Source: CAZENU01 sp965117035 (GTDB lineage: Bacteria > Chloroflexota > Dehalococcoidia > Lucifugimonadales > CAZENU01). From it: a stretch of 64,000 nt of DNA. The position numbers were made by a program, and so were the translations under genes. Location: positions 1,054,001 through 1,118,000 of the forward strand of contig OZ220748.1 of the NCBI GenBank assembly GCA_965117035.1, in the 5' to 3' direction. This document shows positions 24,909 through 32,251 of this stretch, one piece after another. How positions within the stretch are numbered: the first letter of the stretch is position 1; each line of letters opens with the position of its first letter. The notes below the pieces were generated by a model, which saw only the letters and a program-made list of their open reading frames with translations, was not told the origin of the DNA and searched no databases.

Positions 24909-26477
24909 CTACCGGCCCTGGCGCCCCATGTCCTTCAGGTCCTTTATCGCCATCGGGAGCGCCGGGAGCAGATCGCTGGCGAGCATGCCCGCGTCCCCCA
25001 GTTCATCCGACACGAGCTCCGCGGCGGCGCCGTGCAGGTAGACCCCGAGCGCGGCCGATGTCCGCAGGTCGAGGCCCTGCGCCAGCAGGCCCGAGACCGC
25101 GCCCGCCAGCACGTCGCCCGTCCCGGCGCTCGCGAGCGCCGGGTTCGCGAACGGGCTCACCATCGCCGAGCTGTCCGGCGCCGCGACGACGGTGTGCGCC
25201 CCCTTCAGCACGACCGTCTTCCCCCAGCGGCTCGCCGCCTCCAGGGCGCTGCCCACGCGGTCCCGCTGCAGCTCCGCGACGACGCTCCCAGACAGCCGTC
25301 CCATCTCGCCCGGGTGCGGCGTCAGGACGGCGTCGCGGTCCATCTTCTCCCACCAGCGCGGGGTCCGCGCCAGGATGTTCAGCCCGTCGGCGTCGATCAC
25401 CGTCGGCGGGAGTTCGGCTCCCGAGAGGACGAGCCTCTCCAGGAGGCGCACCGCCCCGTCGGACTGCCCCAGCCCGCAACCGACGAGCAGCGCGTCGTAT
25501 CCCCGAAGCGCCCCAAGGACGAGCTCCGCCGCGTCCTCGGCCGGCTCGCCGTAGTCCGACTCCGGCAGGAGAATGCAGGTCGGCTCCGGGGCCCTCGCGA
25601 CCACGGCGGCCTGCAGGCTGCGCGGCAACGCCACCGTCACCAGTCCCGCGCCGACGCGTCCCGCGCCGGACGCCGCCAGCGCTGCCGCGCCGACGTAGCT
25701 GGCCGATCCCGCGACGACCAGCGCCCGGCCGAAGGTGCCCTTGTGCGACGCCGACGGCCGCGGCGGGAGCGCGTCCGCCGCCCACTCCCCGGTCATCAGC
25801 TCCAGCCCGACGTCGCCGTCCAGGCCCGGAGGCACCCCGATGTCGACCGCCTCGAGCGTCCCGGCGGCGTCCGCGCCCGGGTACGCGAACAGGCCGCGCT
25901 TCGGATAGCCCAGCGTCACCGTGAGGTCGGCCGGGACGAGCGCGGGGTCCGTCGCGCCCGTGTCCGAGTCGAGCCCGGTCGGGAGGTCCATGGCGGCGAT
26001 CAAGACGTCGTCACGCTCCGCCTTCGCGTCCGCCAGTTCGGCAAGCACGTCGAGCAGGGCGCCGGCGATGGGCCTGGAGCGGCCGGTACCCAGGACCGAG
26101 TCGACGACCGCGTCCGCGCTCCGCAGCGCGTCGCGCAGTCGGCCGCATCCCGGATCGTTCGCCGCCTTGATGATCGGCAGCCCCAGTCGTCCGACAGCCG
26201 CCAGGTTGGCGTCGCCTTCGGGACGCCGTCCGCACAGGTATACCGTGATCGACGCTCCCCACTCGTGGAGGTGGCGCGCCGAGACAAGCCCGTCGCCGCC
26301 GTTGTTCCCGGGCCCGACCAGCACGACGATCACGGAGCCGGCGACGCCGTCCATGTGGCCCCGGAGGCGTTCGGCGAACCGGAGCCCGGCCGTCTCCATC
26401 AGCGTCGAGGTGGAGACGCCGGCCGACTCCGCTCTCTCCTCGATGTCGCGCATCTGCCGCGCGGTTACGATCTTCAT
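24909..26477 (-). CDS. nnr: bifunctional NAD(P)H-hydrate epimerase/dehydratase
   Basis: 522 residues, the two-domain Nnr size. The N-terminal YjeF_N epimerase domain (1-215) has VLVGPGNNGGDGLVSARHL. The C-terminal ribokinase-like ADP-dependent dehydratase (225-522) has SHKGTFGRALVVAGSASYVGAA, a LTPHPGEMGRL segment, VLKGAHTVVAAPD and ALASAGTGDVLAGAVSGLLAQG with the catalytic Asp in GTGD. Repairs damaged NADHX/NADPHX. ATG 26477. Lies directly after acpS, a widespread pairing. Confidence 0.95.
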   Translation of the reverse strand: MKIVTARQMRDIEERAESAGVSTSTLMETAGLRFAERLRGHMDGVAGSVIVVLVGPGNNGGDGLVSARHLHEWGASITVYLCGRRPEGDANLAAVGRLGLPIIKAANDPGCGRLRDALRSADAVVDSVLGTGRSRPIAGALLDVLAELADAKAERDDVLIAAMDLPTGLDSDTGATDPALVPADLTVTLGYPKRGLFAYPGADAAGTLEAVDIGVPPGLDGDVGLELMTGEWAADALPPRPSASHKGTFGRALVVAGSASYVGAAALAASGAGRVGAGLVTVALPRSLQAAVVARAPEPTCILLPESDYGEPAEDAAELVLGALRGYDALLVGCGLGQSDGAVRLLERLVLSGAELPPTVIDADGLNILARTPRWWEKMDRDAVLTPHPGEMGRLSGSVVAELQRDRVGSALEAASRWGKTVVLKGAHTVVAAPDSSAMVSPFANPALASAGTGDVLAGAVSGLLAQGLDLRTSAALGVYLHGAAAELVSDELGDAGMLASDLLPALPMAIKDLKDMGRQGR

Positions 26478-26520
26478 GTCTCGCGCCCGGCTGTTCGGTC
26501 ACGCGGGGCCACGCCGGAGC

Positions 26521-26934
26521 TCACAGATCGGCCTGTTGCCGCAGACTGCCCCATGGCGCCTGGTTGCCCGCGGCGCTCTCCGCGACGACCACCGCGGCCG
26601 CGTGTCCCTTCGAGTGGGTGAGAGAGACAGCCATATGGTCGATGCCCAGCATCCGCGCCCTGTCGAGCGCCGAGCCGTGCAGTCGGATCATCGGCGCGCG
26701 GCCTGGAGCCCTGACCACCTCGATGTCTCGCCACCGTATCCCGCGCACGCCGGTACCGAGGGCCTTCATGACCGCCTCCTTGGCGGCGAACCGGCTGGCC
26801 AGCTGCGGCGCGCGTCCGCGGCAGTAGTCGAGCTCAGCCTGCGTGTAGATGCGTCGGAAGAACCGCTGGCCGTACCGGGCGGCCACGTCTCCAATCCTGG
26901 AGATCTCGATGATGTCCAAGCCGGTTACGAGCAT
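26521..26934 (-). CDS. acpS: holo-[acyl-carrier-protein] synthase
   Basis: 137 residues. GLDIIEISRI (Mg-binding Asp7) and SRFAAKEAVMKALGTG (Glu and Lys of the active site), then VSLTHSKGHAAAVVV, are AcpS. Transfers 4'-phosphopantetheine from CoA to ACP, so it functionally links with coaD. The C-terminal 20 residues beyond the fold are non-family. ATG 26934, 17 bp below the metF stop. Confidence 0.95.
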   Translation of the reverse strand: MLVTGLDIIEISRIGDVAARYGQRFFRRIYTQAELDYCRGRAPQLASRFAAKEAVMKALGTGVRGIRWRDIEVVRAPGRAPMIRLHGSALDRARMLGIDHMAVSLTHSKGHAAAVVVAESAAGNQAPWGSLRQQADL

Positions 26935-26951
26935 CTCGCCGCGGGACCCGG

Positions 26952-27830
26952 CTAGCCGCGGGAGAGGCCCGCGGCGTCGAGTATCCCCGGCACCTCCGAC
27001 TCCCATCCGATGGCCATGACGTGGACGCCACGGCACATCGCCGACAGCTCGCGGGCGAGGCCGGCCGATATCTCGGCGCTCCTCTGTCGCCGGTCCTTCG
27101 CGTCGTCCATGGCCGAGACTATCGCGTCGGGTACGTGGACTCCGGGGAGGTTCGCGTTGAGGTACCGCGCCATCCTGGCCGACTTCAGCACGATGAGCCC
27201 GGCTATGACCGGGACGCCGAAACGGCCCGCGCCCTTCATGAACGCCTCGAACGTCGAGGGCTCGTAGACGGCCTGGGTCTGGAAGAACCTGGCCCCCGCC
27301 TCGAGCTTCTCCTCCATCCGGCCCAACTCCTTGTCGAGGTCGTCCGCGCCGGGGTTGGCGACCGCGCCGGGGTTCAGCTCGGGCACGCCGGACAGCTCGG
27401 CCCCCGACATGTCCGCGCCCGCGGTCAGCGACGAGATCGCCTTGACGATCGCGATCGCGTCGATGTCGAAGACGGCCTTGGCGTCCGGGTGGTCGCCCGC
27501 GCCGGGCGGGTCGCCGCTCATGCACAGCACGTTGCGCACGCCCAGCGCGGCGGCGGCGAGCAACTCCGACTGGACGGCGATCCGATTGCGGTCCCGGCCG
27601 GTGATCTGCAATATCGGCTCGATGCCCCGGTCGATCAGGAGGTGCGCGGCGGCGATGGGCGCCATCGTCATGGTCGACCCGGCCGAGTCGGTCACGTTGA
27701 AGGCGTCGACCCGCGAGTCGAGCAGGGCCGCCTTCTCGTACAGGCTGCCCAGATCGGTCCCCTTCGGCGGGTTCAGCTCACACGTCACCACCGGGCGGTC
27801 TGAGGCGAGCGCGCTCTCGAATCTGCTCAT
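26952..27830 (-). CDS. metF: methylenetetrahydrofolate reductase
   Basis: 292 residues, TIM-barrel MTHFR catalytic domain. VVTCELNPPKGTD (catalytic Glu region), SAGSTMTMAPIAAAHLL, PILQITGRDRNRIAVQSELLAAAALGVRNVLCMSGDPP and FFQTQAVYEPSTFEAF are the family motifs. Reduces 5,10-methylene-THF to 5-methyl-THF. ATG 27830 follows GAGGAGC. Divergent from folD, which makes or consumes its substrate, so the two promoters at 27.9 kb govern neighbouring steps of C1 metabolism. Confidence 0.94.
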   Translation of the reverse strand: MSRFESALASDRPVVTCELNPPKGTDLGSLYEKAALLDSRVDAFNVTDSAGSTMTMAPIAAAHLLIDRGIEPILQITGRDRNRIAVQSELLAAAALGVRNVLCMSGDPPGAGDHPDAKAVFDIDAIAIVKAISSLTAGADMSGAELSGVPELNPGAVANPGADDLDKELGRMEEKLEAGARFFQTQAVYEPSTFEAFMKGAGRFGVPVIAGLIVLKSARMARYLNANLPGVHVPDAIVSAMDDAKDRRQRSAEISAGLARELSAMCRGVHVMAIGWESEVPGILDAAGLSRG

Positions 27831-27874
27831 GAAGCTCCTCGAACGTCGTCAGGGCTCTTCTCGCTTGCTCCGAC

Positions 27875-27904
27875 ATTATAGATTCGCTGAACTGCGAATG
27901 AAAG
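27875..27904 (-). promoter_or_regulatory. promoter of metF operon
   Basis: On the minus strand, TATAAT at 27880-27875 with CTTTCA at 27904-27899, spacer 18 bp. 45 bp upstream of the metF ATG. Confidence 0.6.
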
Positions 27905-27958
27905 CGACGAGCGAGCGGACACGTCGCCCGGCTGCGGGCGGCGCGGAGACAGGCCGTA

Positions 27959-27964
27959 TATAAT
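27959..27964 (+). promoter_or_regulatory. -10 box of folD
   Basis: Perfect TATAAT at 27959-27964, only 21 bp before the folD ATG, so the leader would be about 15 nt and contain little more than the ribosome site GGGAGG. No clear -35 is visible. Confidence 0.55.
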
Positions 27965-27985
27965 CGCCCGCGGGAGGTAGCGCCA

Positions 27986-28879
27986 ATGACCGCCGAGCTG
28001 ATTGACGGCAAGCGGATCGCCGCCGAGGTGCGCGCCGAGGTCGCCGACGGAGTCGCGGCGCTGGGCAGGTCGCACGGGACGACGCCCGGCCTCGCCGTCG
28101 TTCTCGTCGGCGACGACCCGGCCTCCGCCGTCTACGTGCGCAGCAAGACGACCGCGGCCGCCGAGGTCGGCATGGAGGCCCAGGACTTCTCGATGCCCGC
28201 GGACGCGTCGCAGGACGACCTGCTGGCCCGGCTGCGATACCTGAACGAAGACCCCGCCGTCCACGGAATCCTCGTGCAGCTCCCGCTGCCGCCGCACATC
28301 GACCGCGACACCGTCATGAACGCCATCAGCCCGGCCAAGGACGTCGACGGGCTCCACCCGTTCAACGCCGGCCTGCTGGCGCAGGGCAAGCCCCAGTTCG
28401 TCCCCGCGACACCCGCCGGCATCCAGCAGATGCTGCTGCGCACCGGCCGCGACCCGTCCGGACAGCACGCGGTGGTGCTGGGGCGCAGCGACATCGTGGG
28501 CAGGCCCGTGTCGGTGCTGCTGGCACAGCGCGGAAGCGGCGCCGACGCCACGGTCACCGTATGCCATACGCGGACGCGCGACCTGGCGGCGATCACCCGG
28601 CAGGCGGACATCCTGATCGCCGCGATGGGCCAGCCGCGAATGATCACCGCCGATATGGTCAGGGACGGCGTTGTCGTCATCGACGTCGGCGTCAACCGCG
28701 TCGACGCTCCCGAGCGCAGGCGGGGCTACAGGCTCGTCGGCGACGTCGACTTCGACGCCGTATCGGAGAAGGCGGACGCCATCACGCCTGTCCCGGGAGG
28801 AGTCGGGCCGATGACGATCGCCATGCTGCTCGACAACACGCTGAAGGCCGCGCGGCTCGCCGCCGGCGCGGACGACTAG
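27986..28879 (+). CDS. folD: methylenetetrahydrofolate dehydrogenase/cyclohydrolase
   Basis: 297 residues. LAVVLVGDDPASAVYVRSKTTAA contains the catalytic YxxxK (Y, K), GILVQLPLPPHID, SPAKDVDGLHPFNAG, ATPAGIQQML, the NADP motif VLGRSDIVGRPVSVLL, and TPVPGGVGPMTIAMLLDNTLKAA. All FolD marks present. Interconverts methylene-, methenyl- and formyl-THF. ATG 27986 follows GGGAGG. Confidence 0.97.
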   Translation: MTAELIDGKRIAAEVRAEVADGVAALGRSHGTTPGLAVVLVGDDPASAVYVRSKTTAAAEVGMEAQDFSMPADASQDDLLARLRYLNEDPAVHGILVQLPLPPHIDRDTVMNAISPAKDVDGLHPFNAGLLAQGKPQFVPATPAGIQQMLLRTGRDPSGQHAVVLGRSDIVGRPVSVLLAQRGSGADATVTVCHTRTRDLAAITRQADILIAAMGQPRMITADMVRDGVVVIDVGVNRVDAPERRRGYRLVGDVDFDAVSEKADAITPVPGGVGPMTIAMLLDNTLKAARLAAGADD

Positions 28880-28984
28880 TGTCTCTCCGGGAACGCGTTT
28901 CACGACCGGCGGGCCCATCGGCGACGACCACGCCGCCTGGGTCCGGGGCCCATCGCAGTCACCCCCCTGGAGGACGACTCCTAC

Positions 28985-29390
28985 CCGCCCGTCTCTCCCG
29001 CGAAAGCGCCAACCCACGACCTCCGCACAACCGTCTTTCCCGCGACGGGAGACCTTTGCACAATCGTCATTCCCGCGAAGGCGGGAACCCAGCGGTGGGG
29101 TCTCCCAAGTACGAAAACCCGCTCATCGCGACCACGGCTGCCGCCTGCAAGGGGAGTTACGCAAAGGCCTCCGAAGGCGAGAATCCACGACCCTTGGACA
29201 ACCGTCTTTCCCGCGAAGGCGGGAACCCAGGACGGGCAGCGGGGATGGGGCCCCGTCTCCACGGGAACCACCCATGCCGGTTGCGTACCGGCACACCAAG
29301 AGACGAAAGTGGCGTTGCCTTTGATCTCGGTCTCAATGGTGTCAGTGACCGAAGATGGATTCCCGCCTACGCGGGAACGACGGTGGTGGG
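28985..29390. repeat. cluster of CGTCATTCCCGCG palindromic repeats
   Basis: The 631-bp gap 28880-29510 holds at least five copies of a TTCCCGCGAAGGCGGGAACC palindrome (near 28995, 29033, 29069, 29209 and 29352). The stretch 29047-29183 is co-linear with 63059-63194, sharing the palindrome, CTCCCAAGTACGAAA, and GTTACGCAAAGG...CTCCG.AGGCGAGAA. No gene is supported in this gap. Confidence 0.85.
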
Positions 29391-29510
29391 GTCGCCGTCG
29401 ATTTATTTTCGTACCAACAACGGGCGGCGTAGCGCTCACCCTGACCAGAGGGAGTGCGACCCAACGGTCCCCGCTTGCGGCTCCGACCCCACCTCCCGTC
29501 CGGTGACGCC

Positions 29511-30989
29511 TTGAACGTCTTCGGCGCGGTCACGCCGCTGCTGTCGACCACGCGGCGTCGCAACGTTCTGCTGGCGCTGACGGGCGCGTCGATGCTCGTG
29601 CAGCTATCGAGCCTGCCCGTCGCGCTGTCCATTCCCACGCTCTCCGAGTACTTCGGAACGGGCGTCGACGAGACGGCGTGGATGGTCATCTCTTACCTGG
29701 CGGTGCTCGGCAGCTTCGTGCTGCTGGCGGCCCGGCTCGGCGACCGGTTCGGCCACGGTCGCGTTTTTTTCATAGGCATCGTGACATCCACACTCGGTAC
29801 GGGCTTGATCTCCCTGTCGCAGGAGCTGTGGCACGTGATCGGGTGGAGGGCCGTTACCGGGCTCGGGTCGGCGCTGATGATGGGCAACTCGAACGCGATC
29901 CTGGCCGCCGCCTTCCCGCCCGACGAGCGCGGCCGCGCCTACGCGCTGCCGATCATCGGCGCCCGCGTCGGTACGCTCAGCGGGCTGGCCATCTTCGGCC
30001 TCGCGCTCCAGCTCCTGAGCTGGAGGGCCGTCTTCGCCGCATTCTTCCCAATCGGGTTGATCGCACTGGTCGCCGCCCTGCCGCTGCTTCGAGACCGCGA
30101 CCAGCCGCAAACCGCCGACTCGACCGGGCCTGTCGACTGGGTCGGCGCCGTCTTCCTGGCGGCCGCGGCCATCGCGCTGATCCTGTCCGGCACGCACCTC
30201 CACAGCGGAGAGGAGTCGTTCACCTCGCCCGAAGGCCTGCGCTACCACCTGCCGATGCACGGGCTGTTCATCGTCATGCTGCTGGCGTTCATCGCGACGG
30301 AGCGCTGGGTCTCCAACCCGATAGTCGACCTCAAGCACTTCCGGGTGCGGCCGTTCTCCCTGTCGTTGGGCTGCAACGTGATGTTCCACTCGTCGATGCT
30401 GGCGACCTTCACGCTGGTGCCGATCCTGGTCGAGCAGGGCTACGCCAGGGAGCCGATCTTCGTGACCTACGTGCTCCTCCCGAGCCAGAGCCTTGGGCTG
30501 TTCATGCCGCTGGTCGCCGGCTGGGTCTACGACAAGTACCATCCGGCGTACCTGCGCCCCGCCACGCTCGCCGGCATCGCCGCCGGATTCGTGGTGCTGA
30601 GCATGTCGGCGCCCCACATCTCCTTCTGGTGGCTGCCGGTGATCATGCTGCCGATCGCCGTCGGGACCAACATGTTCAACCCGATCAACAACGCGTCGGT
30701 CATGAACTCCCTGCCGCTGGAGCACCGCGGCGTCGCCTCCGGCATGTTGGAGACGTCGCGCGAGCTCGGCCACGCGCTCGGCGCCACGGCCGCGTCCAGC
30801 GCGCTCGCGCTCGCGCTGCCCGCAGGCTTCGAGCTGCTGTCGGGCGAGGCCGCGGAGCACTTCGTCATCGGCGGCTTCCAGGTGTCCACCTCCGTCGTCG
30901 TCTTCGTGCTCCTTGTAGGCGCGCTGCTGGCGTACGCCCAGACCAGGTCGCCGGGCTACCTGGAAGGCGCGCAGCGGGCCCGCTCGTGA
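29511..30989 (+). CDS. MFS transporter, DHA2-like (14 TM)
   Basis: About 492 residues from TTG 29511 (start uncertain; an in-frame ATG at 29454 is possible). Hydrophobicity suggests 13-14 membrane helices. ARLGDRFGHGRVFFIG is the MFS loop 2-3 motif A, GWRAVTGLGSALMMGNSNAIL the motif in helix 4, and the drug:H+ antiporter motif C region is weak. Likely proton-driven efflux of a small molecule; the substrate cannot be inferred. It is preceded by a repeat cluster and followed 78 bp later by queA. Confidence 0.88.
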   Translation: MNVFGAVTPLLSTTRRRNVLLALTGASMLVQLSSLPVALSIPTLSEYFGTGVDETAWMVISYLAVLGSFVLLAARLGDRFGHGRVFFIGIVTSTLGTGLISLSQELWHVIGWRAVTGLGSALMMGNSNAILAAAFPPDERGRAYALPIIGARVGTLSGLAIFGLALQLLSWRAVFAAFFPIGLIALVAALPLLRDRDQPQTADSTGPVDWVGAVFLAAAAIALILSGTHLHSGEESFTSPEGLRYHLPMHGLFIVMLLAFIATERWVSNPIVDLKHFRVRPFSLSLGCNVMFHSSMLATFTLVPILVEQGYAREPIFVTYVLLPSQSLGLFMPLVAGWVYDKYHPAYLRPATLAGIAAGFVVLSMSAPHISFWWLPVIMLPIAVGTNMFNPINNASVMNSLPLEHRGVASGMLETSRELGHALGATAASSALALALPAGFELLSGEAAEHFVIGGFQVSTSVVVFVLLVGALLAYAQTRSPGYLEGAQRARS

Positions 30990-31067
30990 ACGCCAGGGCC
31001 GACCGCGAGAGCCGGCGCGCCCTGTGACCAGGCCCGCGCAACGCCTGGCAGCGTCGCATTCCGCCAC

Positions 31068-32096
31068 ATGAAGACCGACGACTTCGATTACGAGCTCCCG
31101 CCGGAGCTCGTCGCGCAGACGCCGGCGGAACCGCGCGACTCGTCCAGGCTGATGGTAGTCGACCGCGACGCGGGCTCCATCGAGCATCGCACGTTCCGCG
31201 ACCTGCCCCGCTTCCTCCGCGAGGGCGACGTCGCCGTCTTCAACGACAGCCGCGTCTTCCCGGCACGCCTGTACGGCAGGAGCGCGTCCGGCGGCAGGGT
31301 CGAGCTGCTGCTGCTGCGCCGGATCGAGGCGGGCGTATGGACGGCGCTCGTGCGCCCCGGAAGGCGCCTGCGAGCGGGCGCTATGTTCGTGGTCAGATCG
31401 GGCGAGCTCGAAGTAGACGGCGAGGTGCTCGACGTACTGGAGGACGGCTCCCGGACCGTCCGGCTGTCCGACGACGGCCGGCTCGACGAGATCGGCGTCG
31501 TCCCGCTGCCGCCCTACATCCGCGAGCCCCTGGCCGACTCGGAGCGCTACCAGACCGTCTACTCCAGGGTCGCCGGCAGCGTCGCCGCTCCGACGGCCGG
31601 CCTCCACTTCACACCCGCGCTGCTCGACGAGCTCCGCGACAGGGGCGTCGAGCTCGCGTTCGTCACGCTGCACGTCGGCTGGGACTCGTTCAGGCCGGTC
31701 GGCGTCGACGACATAACCGACCACCGCATGCACGCCGAGCAGTGGGAGCTGGACCAGGGCGCGGCCGCCGCGATCAACGCGGCCAGGCGGGAAGGCCGGC
31801 GCGTCGTGTCCGTCGGCACGACTGCGGTGCGCCTGCTGGAGCAGGCCGCCGCCGTGACCGCGCCGGGCGACGAGACGGTCGCGTCGGGCGGCGGCTGGGC
31901 CGACCTGTTCATCTATCCCGGCTACAGGTTCAGGGTGGTCGACGCGCTGGTGACCAACTTCCACCTGCCCCGGTCCACGCTGCTGATGCTCACCAGCGCG
32001 TTCGCCGGCCGCGACCTGGTGCTCCGCGCCTACGGGGAAGCGGTGCGGGAGAAGTACCGTTTCTTCAGCTTCGGCGACGCGATGCTGGTGGTGTAG
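31068..32096 (+). CDS. queA: tRNA preQ1(34) S-adenosylmethionine ribosyltransferase-isomerase
   Basis: 342 residues. DFDYELPPELVAQTPAEPRDSSRLMVV at the N-terminus, VAVFNDSRVFPARLYG, VAAPTAGLHFTP, FVTLHVGWDSFRPV, HAEQWEL and TNFHLPRSTLLMLTSAFAG are all QueA signatures. It makes epoxyqueuosine in tRNA anticodons. First of a queA-dinG-ogg run, although a short repeat lies in the 155-bp gap before dinG. Confidence 0.97.
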   Translation: MKTDDFDYELPPELVAQTPAEPRDSSRLMVVDRDAGSIEHRTFRDLPRFLREGDVAVFNDSRVFPARLYGRSASGGRVELLLLRRIEAGVWTALVRPGRRLRAGAMFVVRSGELEVDGEVLDVLEDGSRTVRLSDDGRLDEIGVVPLPPYIREPLADSERYQTVYSRVAGSVAAPTAGLHFTPALLDELRDRGVELAFVTLHVGWDSFRPVGVDDITDHRMHAEQWELDQGAAAAINAARREGRRVVSVGTTAVRLLEQAAAVTAPGDETVASGGGWADLFIYPGYRFRVVDALVTNFHLPRSTLLMLTSAFAGRDLVLRAYGEAVREKYRFFSFGDAMLVV

Positions 32097-32128
32097 TGGA
32101 TAGTGGGTAGTGAAGAGTGGATAGTTGG
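32094..32128. repeat. TAGTGGATAGT dispersed repeat
   Basis: TAGTGGATAGTGGGTAGTGA then AGAGTGGATAGTTGGG begins in the queA stop codon. Same wording as at 9181-9212. Confidence 0.65.
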
Positions 32129-32251
32129 GACCAGGACGCGGAGCCTTCGGTACACGGGCTCTGTCACACCCACCGGGTGCAATACGATCGCCTCCCGCGC
32201 CTTGTGCCGGGGCGAGGCCGTTCGTGCCTTTTCGGGGGCGAGTAGGTAGAA

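Noticed and set aside
28880..29510. Small frames in the repeat cluster before the MFS gene
   Set aside because: They consist of translated palindromic repeats with no start signals; non-coding repeats explain the sequence.
29604..31964. A 786-codon open frame on the minus strand opposite the MFS transporter and queA
   Set aside because: Antisense shadow; no domain, no ribosome site, and the plus strand encodes clear membrane helices and QueA motifs.
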